The notes under the pieces are model-generated. The model saw nothing but the letters and a program-made list of their open reading frames with translations, ran no database searches and was not told where the DNA came from. Shown here one piece after another: positions 7,501 through 12,087 of a stretch of 12,087 bases of DNA. The position numbers and the translations under genes were made by a program. Origin of the DNA: Deltaproteobacteria bacterium (GTDB lineage Bacteria; Desulfobacterota; Binatia; Binatales; Binataceae); assembly GCA_021799555.1 (NCBI GenBank), contig JAJZAG010000080.1:1-12087 (forward strand), given 5' to 3'. The number at the start of each line of letters is the position of its first letter. Positions within the stretch are counted from its first letter, which is position 1.

Positions 7501-7585
7501 GATTTACATAAACGCCCACCGCGGCCGCGGCCAGCAGGACCATTATCGTAACCAGAATGATCGCGGCGAGCCGCAGGATTCGCAT
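4580..7585 (-). CDS. AsmA-like inner-membrane-anchored envelope protein (1001 aa)
   Basis: Resembles the AsmA/YhdP/TamB group, long periplasmic proteins now associated with moving phospholipids between inner and outer membranes. From ATG 7585 it has 1001 residues. A single hydrophobic anchor (about residues 6-27, LAAIILVTIMVLLAAAAVGV) is followed by long alternating beta-strand-like sequence. The C-terminal 270 or so residues look like the AsmA-like C-terminal domain, with SGTISLTMRDGVVNRFSLIS and then ITATGSINFADSTMDMNFAL. It ends in a hydrophobic/amphipathic stretch (PIRSVAEFVIKTLGMPINII). An earlier in-frame start at 7810 would run inside typA and add a low-complexity arginine/serine tail, so I reject it. 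The stop of typA lies 67 bases upstream, so co-transcription with typA is possible. The family call rests on architecture and the C-terminal pattern; the specific lipid role is inferred from the family. Confidence 0.82.
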   Translation of the reverse strand: MRILRLAAIILVTIMVLLAAAAVGVYVNRASLVRAVLVAVRSRTGLEIAYSGSHLRLSSHLEITLENPRVISGSSELVNLERVRAAISYHALIFSYGMPLYALTLDTPDITVPMSTAQLGALPLPQPGAQAVQGVLIALRDLGTVAWRIQITNGTIRDSSGVPVVDRVGMIAYRKHWDSAVWHVSFDARVVREPMAGLRIAGALQGGIGRETPPHQVASGKLRFWHARLGPLTSRAALRAEGQSAGKLNFTLGDDGKAQGTGEASVRGLTLSGRDLKGPDPLGGYSVRCNYAVSSQTAALSKVSVRYQEREILTADGQISEPFGGNPSATVRIGAVAVDTALVRAQLKRIVEVPRSVNDALALVSAGKLSLESAEFTSTVAGFRSNPLDAIRDGLRFQATLSNAAFTLPASLRLPPVSALGVTLQYAGGVITARQGSARLGGSRLSDITTRLEVAGGLRRIPYRIAFKADADVAELYAAGKLAMKTLKIEARKRLTSVAGRIGITLSAQGILTPDNPAPPPIYQVRIEPNRLVLKLKGTPAPVEFRRGAIAVAAGELTIDHVALAISGGDGTVNGVFGFDRNGVKVRNATIDLHQMQAGPWLALLVDPTDLQIVGPIGGKLTLRADPARHADPLASGRFVLNKGEVNFGFMRSPMLVQGATFSFDKHTMKVAMPATTLEGQPLTFAMSIADLEHPVLRIDADAQELDFEVLKFIRMPWSPSTPPSHFPIPVRGFVKVSKAHLGAFPMRNVRGDFNYDHGAWRVWNFEANSFRGKIDLEIIGRKRDDWIQIKGKVADIDAAPLFLLSGKRKESPVLGKMWVAVDLRADTNSDFFQTLSGTISLTMRDGVVNRFSLISRMLALIDLKSWLTARFPDPRVSGLPYDTIFADLKGAKGVFQTEQFVLEGPVMAITATGSINFADSTMDMNFALFPFSTVNWLLSKIPLIGSNVAGGTGELVAAYMHVYGPVDNPSIMPMPIRSVAEFVIKTLGMPINIIRPNTIK

Positions 7586-7652
7586 TCTTGCCCGCTCGGA
7601 CCCCTGAGTGTCCGCCTGACTTGGGCGGGCCGACCGCCGGCGCGGCGCGCGC

Positions 7653-9500
7653 CTAGTCGCCCTCAGCCAATTCCACGCCGGCGCTTTCGGAGTAGCCGAC
7701 GCGATGCTTGTTGCGCAGGGCGGTCTTGAGGACGCGGTTGCGCATCCGGACCGACTTCGGCGTGACTTCGACCAGTTCTTCCTCGTCGATCCATTCGAGC
7801 GCAAGGTCAAGAGTCATCACGCGCGCCGGCGATACGCGCACCGCCTCGTCGTGGCCGGCGGCCCGCATGTTGGTGAGCTTTTTCTCGCGGCAAACATTGA
7901 CGGGCAAATTGATTTCCCGCGAGTACTCTCCCAAGATCATACCCTCGTAAACCGGCTGGCCGGGAGAGATGAAGAAGCGTCCACGCTCCTGGAGATGGAA
8001 AATCGCGTACGGAGTTGCGACACCTTCACGATCCGATACCATTGCGCCGTTCGCACGCGACAGGATCGGACCAGCCCACGGCGAGTAACCGTTGAACAGT
8101 GAATTCATCACACCGCTGCCGCGCGTACTCTCAAGGAACTTGCCGCGAAAACCAATCAACCCGCGCGCCGGAACGTCGTACTCGAGCCGCACCCGTCCGC
8201 CGGCATGCGTCACCATCGTCCTCATCTTCCCTTTGCGCACCGACAGCATCTGCGTGACAACGCCGATATGCTCTTCCGGTATATCGACCATCAGCAACTC
8301 CATCGGTTCGAGCACCTGCCCGCCCGACTGACGGGTCAAGACGGTAGGCTTCGAGACCTGGAGCTCGTAGCCTTCGCGACGCATGGTTTCAACGATCACG
8401 GCGAGCTGGAGTTCGCCGCGACCCATCACGCGCCACGCGTCGGGCGATAGCTGCTCGACGCGAATACTGACGTTGCGCCGCGATTCGAGATCGAGCCGTT
8501 CTCCGAGTTTGCGCGAGGTGACGTATTCGCCTTCGCGGCCGGCCCACGGCGAGTTATTGACCGAAAATGTCATCGCGACGGTCGGCTCGTCGATCCGGAT
8601 CGGCGCCAGCGGGCGGGGATTTTCCAGGTCCGCGATCGTTTCGCCAATCGCGATGTCCTCAATACCGGCGACAATAACAATATCGCCGGCTTTCGCCGAC
8701 TGCGCCTCGACACGCTTAAGTCCCTGCCATCCGTACAGATGCGCGATTTTTACCGTGGTCCTGGAGCCGTCGATCCGGCACAGCGAACAGTTTTGGCCCG
8801 CGCTGATCGTCCCGGCGAGCATGCGGCCAATCGCGAGGCGGCCAACATAATCGTCGTAATCGAGATTATTGACCTGCAATTGCAAGGTCGCATCGGGATC
8901 GACCTCCGGACCCGGCAAATGCTCGACGATCGCGTCGAAGAGCGGGCGCAAATCCGTGCCGGGCTCTTCGAGCCTGCGCGTCGCCGTTCCGACGCGCGCA
9001 TTGGTATAGAAGACCGGAAAATCGAGCTGCACATCGTTCGCGTCCAGGTCGATAAAAAGATCGTAGACCTCGTCAAGGACTTCGGCGGTCCGGGCGTCCG
9101 CGCGGTCGATCTTGTTGATACAAACCATCGCCGCCATCCCGGCCTCGAGCGCTTTCTTCAGCACGAAGCGGGTCTGCGGCAACGGACCCTCCGACGCATC
9201 GACCAGCAGCAGAATTCCGTCCACCATCGAGAGTGTGCGTTCGACCTCGCCGCCGAAATCGGAATGGCCGGGCGTATCGACGATATTGATCCGCGTCGAT
9301 CCCCACACGATCGAGGTGTTCTTGGCCATAATCGTGATGCCGCGTTCGCGTTCGAGCGCGAATGAGTCCATCACGCGGTCCTGCACGTTTTCGTTGGCGC
9401 GAAACACGCCCGACTGACGCAGCATCGCGTCCACCAGCGTGGTCTTGCCGTGGTCAACGTGGGCCACGATCGCGAGGTTCCTGATGTCGTTTCGTCGCAT
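7653..9500 (-). CDS. typA: Translational GTPase TypA/BipA
   Basis: A ribosome-associated GTPase of the EF-G family that helps 50S assembly and growth under stress such as cold. Of 615 residues (full length for the family), the GTP-binding motifs are AHVDHGKTT (13-21, G1), ERGITI (52-57, containing the G2 threonine), DTPGH (75-79, G3) and NKID (129-132, G4). The G5 region reads FYTNARVG (164-171), where the family usually has YASA. The later domains contain GRGELQLAVIVETMRREGYE and the C-terminal KKLTNMRAAGHDEAVRVSP, a TypA hallmark. The ATG at 9500 gives the usual short leader before the G1 motif. I see no Shine-Dalgarno sequence in the bases just upstream. A promoter with a good -10 box lies about 60 bases upstream. 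The downstream neighbour is the AsmA-like gene. Confidence 0.97.
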   Translation of the reverse strand: MRRNDIRNLAIVAHVDHGKTTLVDAMLRQSGVFRANENVQDRVMDSFALERERGITIMAKNTSIVWGSTRINIVDTPGHSDFGGEVERTLSMVDGILLLVDASEGPLPQTRFVLKKALEAGMAAMVCINKIDRADARTAEVLDEVYDLFIDLDANDVQLDFPVFYTNARVGTATRRLEEPGTDLRPLFDAIVEHLPGPEVDPDATLQLQVNNLDYDDYVGRLAIGRMLAGTISAGQNCSLCRIDGSRTTVKIAHLYGWQGLKRVEAQSAKAGDIVIVAGIEDIAIGETIADLENPRPLAPIRIDEPTVAMTFSVNNSPWAGREGEYVTSRKLGERLDLESRRNVSIRVEQLSPDAWRVMGRGELQLAVIVETMRREGYELQVSKPTVLTRQSGGQVLEPMELLMVDIPEEHIGVVTQMLSVRKGKMRTMVTHAGGRVRLEYDVPARGLIGFRGKFLESTRGSGVMNSLFNGYSPWAGPILSRANGAMVSDREGVATPYAIFHLQERGRFFISPGQPVYEGMILGEYSREINLPVNVCREKKLTNMRAAGHDEAVRVSPARVMTLDLALEWIDEEELVEVTPKSVRMRNRVLKTALRNKHRVGYSESAGVELAEGD

Positions 9501-9509
9501 TTGATGGAA

Positions 9510-9614
9510 GCGGATACTAAAGCGCGGCCGAGCCGTGCCGGTTCGCCCGCGGAGACGTATTCTAGCGGCTTGATGCGGCCGAGTAAACGCGCCCTCCAGA
9601 GCGGCAGTATCCGC
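9510..9614. repeat. 9-bp inverted repeat flanking the typA promoter
   Basis: GCGGATACT at 9510-9518 has a perfect inverted copy, AGTATCCGC, at 9606-9614. The two arms bracket the typA promoter (9559-9587): one lies 20 bases upstream of the -35 box, the other is in the leader just before the start codon. Nine matching bases within a 130-base gap is more than expected on average, but could still be chance. It could be a pair of operator half-sites, or a long-range stem in read-through mRNA. Confidence 0.3.
9559..9587 (-). promoter_or_regulatory. Probable sigma70-type promoter for typA
   Basis: On the minus strand, TTTACT (9587-9582, four of six matches to TTGACA) is followed by a 17-base spacer and TAGAAT (9564-9559, five of six matches to TATAAT). 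This would start transcription near 9552, giving a leader of about 50 bases before the typA ATG at 9500. It lies between the DUF2939-type gene and typA, suggesting typA can be transcribed separately from pgl. This is a match by eye; no transcription data are available. Confidence 0.55.
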
Positions 9615-9630
9615 CGAAACGGTCTTGCGC

Positions 9631-10179
9631 TTAGGGCGTTGGAGCGAGCTGCTGTTGCGCGTGGTCTTCGAGCTTCTTCAAAATCTGGCCGATATTCTTA
9701 ACGTCGGTGACCTTCCAGACGCCGGCTTCGCGCCGCAAATGAATTTCCCAGGTTTGATTCTTATTGTCGGTGAACTTCGTGTATGCCCGATCGCCATTAC
9801 GATGCATCAGCACGATTGCGCCGAGGACGGCGACGGACGGCATCTGCACGTCTGGGTCTCCGTTTTCCACCTTCCGCTTCGCAGCCGACTCAAGCAGATC
9901 CGCAGCCGGCTGCGACAGCATTGCGAGCGCGGCCTGCCCCACGAGCGCGCCGAGGGGATTATTTCCGGCCTGTTTCTGCACCATCTCCTGGCCCGCGTTT
10001 TTGACGACGCGCTGAAAGTCGACATAGCGTGCCGCCGCGTCGCCGTCGCGGGCGTCAATCGCCTGCTTAAGGCGCAGAACCGACCAAGTCGGCGAATTCG
10101 GGATGTAGAAAATCAGCCACCAGCCGAGCACGAGAAAAATCAGAATCGCGGTGAAGTGACGCAAGGCGAAGCGAATCAT
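9631..10179 (-). CDS. Membrane-anchored DUF2939-type protein
   Basis: Function unknown. Of 182 residues, there is one strong hydrophobic segment near the N-terminus (about 10-27, AILIFLVLGWWLIFYI) preceded by basic residues, so the rest is probably periplasmic. The text after the anchor, SVLRLKQAIDARDGDAAARY followed by VDFQRV (33-58), matches the pattern of the DUF2939 family: a helix, then 'D-x-x-A-x-x-x-Y-V-D-F'. The C-terminal half (about 108-160) looks like a small beta-rich domain ending in GVWKVTDVKNIG. The ATG at 10179 has no obvious Shine-Dalgarno sequence. It follows pgl after 82 bases and precedes typA by 130 bases. It could share the pgl transcript. I know of no established role, so none is assigned. 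Confidence 0.75.
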   Translation of the reverse strand: MIRFALRHFTAILIFLVLGWWLIFYIPNSPTWSVLRLKQAIDARDGDAAARYVDFQRVVKNAGQEMVQKQAGNNPLGALVGQAALAMLSQPAADLLESAAKRKVENGDPDVQMPSVAVLGAIVLMHRNGDRAYTKFTDNKNQTWEIHLRREAGVWKVTDVKNIGQILKKLEDHAQQQLAPTP

Positions 10180-10261
10180 GATGGTCTATACCGCCGGTAC
10201 CGCGCGGGCTCCGAGCGCGCGCGAACCCTTGAAGCATCCGCAGTGCGGGGCGCTTTGACGT

Positions 10262-11008
10262 TCATCGGGCACGAAGCAGGCTCGCCGCCGCCCGGTCGAG
10301 CATCCATACGACTTCGCCGTCGTCGGGTGCGATCAATTGCGCCGGGAAACGGTCCGGATCGCGCGGACCCTCGATCACGTCGCGCACCGCCGCGGCCTTC
10401 TCCGTGCCGGTGACAATAAACATCAGCCGCTGCGCATGGTTCGCAAGCGGCGCCGTGAAGGTTACCCGCCGCGGCGGGTCCGCATCGACGGTGACCGCGA
10501 TCACTCCCCGAATAGCTTCATGAAGCGCGGCGCTGTCGCCCGGGAAGAGCGACAAGGTGTGTCGATTTTCACCGAGTCCGAGCATGATCAGATCGAAGCG
10601 CGGCAGCTCACCGCCGGCAAGATTGAACGCGCGCCGCAAATCTTCTTCATACGCGAGCGCGGCCGCCTCCGGCTCGATTTCGCCGGCGATGCGATGGATT
10701 TGCGCGGGCTTGAGCGGCAGCTTCGAGAGCATCGCGCGATCCGCCATTGCGAAGTTCGATCGCAGGTCGCTTTGCGGCACGCAGCGCTCGTCGCCCCAGA
10801 AAAACTGCACCTCTTTCCAGTCGACGCTGAGCTTGAAGCGCTCCGCGATAATCTCATAAACGCCGGCCGGCGTGCTGCCGCCCGAGAGCGCGATCATGAA
10901 CTCGCCGTGCGTGCATACCGCCTCGCCAGCGTAATGAACGATCTCCTCGGCGGCATGCACATACACCGACTGCGGATCATCAAGAACAATAATATTCGGT
11001 TCGCTCAT
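10262..11008 (-). CDS. pgl: 6-phosphogluconolactonase (DevB/Pgl type)
   Basis: Hydrolyses 6-phosphogluconolactone to 6-phosphogluconate, the second step of the oxidative pentose phosphate pathway, in the cytoplasm. Of 248 residues, motifs in order are ALSGGSTP (40-47), FFWGDERCVP (69-78), SNFAMA (84-89) and LGLGENRHTLSLFPGD (143-158). The catalytic-site histidine His150 is kept, but the usual D/N-G-H-T reads N-R-H-T, with arginine for glycine at 149. Length is normal for the family. The ATG at 11008 has GGAG touching it with no spacer, and sits in an 11-base direct repeat (see the separate entry), so the start is slightly uncertain. No other ATG fits nearby. It follows tkt, another pentose-phosphate gene, after 115 bases. 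Confidence 0.92.
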   Translation of the reverse strand: MSEPNIIVLDDPQSVYVHAAEEIVHYAGEAVCTHGEFMIALSGGSTPAGVYEIIAERFKLSVDWKEVQFFWGDERCVPQSDLRSNFAMADRAMLSKLPLKPAQIHRIAGEIEPEAAALAYEEDLRRAFNLAGGELPRFDLIMLGLGENRHTLSLFPGDSAALHEAIRGVIAVTVDADPPRRVTFTAPLANHAQRLMFIVTGTEKAAAVRDVIEGPRDPDRFPAQLIAPDDGEVVWMLDRAAASLLRAR

Positions 11009-11022
11009 CTCCGGTTCGCTCA
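10997..11022. repeat. Short direct repeat across the pgl start codon
   Basis: On the minus strand, TGAGCGAACCG occurs at 11022-11012 and again at 11007-10997, with GAGA between. The period is 15 bases, a whole number of codons. The second copy includes the last two bases of the pgl ATG, so the sequence before the start would read in frame LSEPE and the protein starts MSEP. It looks like a small in-frame duplication. Confidence 0.7.
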
Positions 11023-11070
11023 GTTGATGCTCGCGTAACAGTAGCGAAGATCGCCGCTAGCGTTCCACAA

Positions 11071-11100
11071 TAAATATCCCGGCTCCGAAGACGTTGAGCC
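11071..11100 (-). terminator. Weak hairpin after tkt
   Basis: After the tkt stop, GGCTC (11100-11096) can pair with GAGCC (11085-11081) around a 10-base loop, followed by GGGATATTTATTG. The stem is only 5 bp and the tail has few consecutive T. It could weakly terminate tkt transcription, or be incidental. Confidence 0.25.
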
Positions 11101-11102
11101 AA
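11073..11102 (-). promoter_or_regulatory. Weak promoter-like pair upstream of pgl
   Basis: On the minus strand, TTGGCT (11102-11097) and GATATT (11078-11073) are each four of six matches to the sigma70 boxes, with an 18-base spacer. The -10 side lies in a small AT-rich patch (GATATTTATTG) that stands out locally. The match is weak and overlaps a hairpin, so it may not be a promoter. Confidence 0.2.
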
Positions 11103-11123
11103 TGCGGACCGTTGCGCGAAACT

Positions 11124-12087
11124 CTAGCGGTTCAGCAGCGCGTTTGCGTGCGCCACGACGTTGTCCACCGTGAAGCCGAAGTGCTTAAGAACTTCCTGGT
11201 ACGGCGCCGACGCGCCAAAAGTCGTCATTCCGATCACCGCGCCGTCCAGACCAACCCACTGGTACCAACTCATCGGCACGCCTGCTTCGATCGCGAGGCG
11301 CCGGCGAAGCTTCGGCGGCAGCACCGAGTCGCGGTACGCGGCATCCTGCTTCTCGAACAACTCGAAGCTCGGCATCGACACCACGCGAACCGCCCTGCCC
11401 TGCTTTTCAAGCTGCTCCTTGGCGCCGACCGCAAGCTGAAGCTCCGATCCGCTCGCGAGCAAAATTATCTCCGGTGCCTTGCCGGGCGTCTCGGCGAGCA
11501 CGTATCCACCGCGCGCGAGTCCGCTGGCCGCAGCGTTCTTCGAGCGATCCAGCGTCGGAAGCTTCTGCCGGCTCAGCGCGAGCAGCACCGGCCCGCCCTT
11601 GTGAGTCATCGCGGCGCGCCACGCTTCCGCGGCCTCGTTGGCGTCGCCGGGGCGAATCAAGGTCAGATTCGGAATCGCCCGCATCGCGGTCAGGTGCTCG
11701 ATCGGCTGGTGCGTCGGGCCGTCTTCACCGACGCCGATCGAATCGTGGGTGAACACGAACACCACGTGTATTCCCATCAGCGCGGCGAGCCGAATCGACG
11801 CGCGGCAATAATCGGTAAACACGAAGAACGAAGATCCATACGAAATGAATCCGCCGTGGAGCGCGATTCCGTTCAGTATCGAACACATCCCGTGCTCGCG
11901 GATGCCGAAATGGAGATTGCGGCCGGCATAATTCCCCTTCTCGAAATCGCCGCCGTCTTTCACATCGGTGAAGGTCGATTCATTCAAATCCGCCGACCCG
12001 CCGAATAGACTCCAGACCTTCGCCGCGATTGCCGCCTGCGCCTTCGACGCCGATTCGCGCGTCGCAAGCGTGTCCGCCGGTGTGAAT
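11124..12087 (-). CDS. tkt: Transketolase, C-terminal half (cut by window edge)
   Basis: A thiamine-diphosphate enzyme that moves two-carbon ketol units between sugar phosphates in the non-oxidative pentose phosphate pathway or Calvin cycle. The window holds the last 320 residues of an expected 650-670; the frame is open to position 12087. The visible part starts in the pyrimidine-binding domain with ATRESASKAQAAIA and GGSADLNESTF, then GRNLHFGIREHGM, whose glutamate (near 11896) is the catalytic Glu that activates thiamine. THDSIGVGEDGPTHQP (about 11700-11750) holds the conserved substrate-binding Asp and His residues, and LSRQKLPTLD the phosphate-binding arginine. The C-terminal transketolase domain ends normally at a TAG. 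The first in-window start-like codon (TTG, 11987) is internal and not a real start, because the conserved text continues upstream of it. Pgl follows. Confidence 0.97.
   Translation of the reverse strand, partial: FTPADTLATRESASKAQAAIAAKVWSLFGGSADLNESTFTDVKDGGDFEKGNYAGRNLHFGIREHGMCSILNGIALHGGFISYGSSFFVFTDYCRASIRLAALMGIHVVFVFTHDSIGVGEDGPTHQPIEHLTAMRAIPNLTLIRPGDANEAAEAWRAAMTHKGGPVLLALSRQKLPTLDRSKNAAASGLARGGYVLAETPGKAPEIILLASGSELQLAVGAKEQLEKQGRAVRVVSMPSFELFEKQDAAYRDSVLPPKLRRRLAIEAGVPMSWYQWVGLDGAVIGMTTFGASAPYQEVLKHFGFTVDNVVAHANALLNR

Noticed and set aside
6698..7729. 343-residue plus-strand frame opposite the AsmA-like N-terminus
   Set aside because: Antisense to the anchor and body of the AsmA-like gene and to the end of typA; composition rich in R, Q, H and D, as in other shadow frames.
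7586..7810. N-terminal extension of the AsmA-like protein into typA
   Set aside because: The added 75 residues lie mostly inside typA in another frame and have a non-protein-like R/S/P composition. The ATG at 7585 leads directly into the membrane anchor.
1..12087. Search for CRISPR arrays, tRNA, rRNA and insertion sequences
   Set aside because: I saw no regularly spaced repeats, no cloverleaf-like sequence and no transposase motif on either strand by reading; short RNA genes could still be missed without a covariance search.

Overview
The window is a GC-rich stretch of ordinary bacterial chromosome. Every well-supported gene lies on the minus strand, so transcription runs from high to low coordinates. 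A large AsmA-type envelope protein suggests a diderm (Gram-negative) organism. The protein sequences look like a deltaproteobacterial or related uncultured soil/sediment lineage, but that placement is a weak inference. I see no phage genes, insertion sequences, CRISPR array, rRNA or tRNA.

In transcription order, the right end starts with the C-terminal half of transketolase (cut by the window edge) and 6-phosphogluconolactonase (pgl), two pentose-phosphate enzymes. A small membrane-anchored DUF2939-type protein follows. The ribosome-associated GTPase TypA/BipA comes next with a recognisable promoter of its own, and then a 1001-residue AsmA-like protein with one N-terminal membrane anchor.

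After a gap of about 120 bases comes a tightly packed run: a glutaredoxin-like protein, CutA, a Gfo/Idh/MocA-family NAD(P)-dependent oxidoreductase, a HisC-type aminotransferase and peptidyl-tRNA hydrolase (pth). Two junctions in this run are ATGA overlaps and one is a 5-base gap, so it is probably one translationally coupled operon.

Downstream of pth, about 780 bases hold no recognisable gene. They contain one doubtful ORF (289-762, minus) that has a possible promoter, a G-rich ribosome binding site and a possible terminator around it. The window ends in the first 69 codons of tyrosyl-tRNA synthetase (tyrS).

The main themes are translation (typA, pth, tyrS), sugar-phosphate metabolism (tkt, pgl) and envelope or redox housekeeping. 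I found no convincing new system. The points most worth a second look are substitutions at conserved active-site positions in Pth and in Pgl, the doubtful ORF with its coherent set of signals, and the inverted repeat that brackets the typA promoter.
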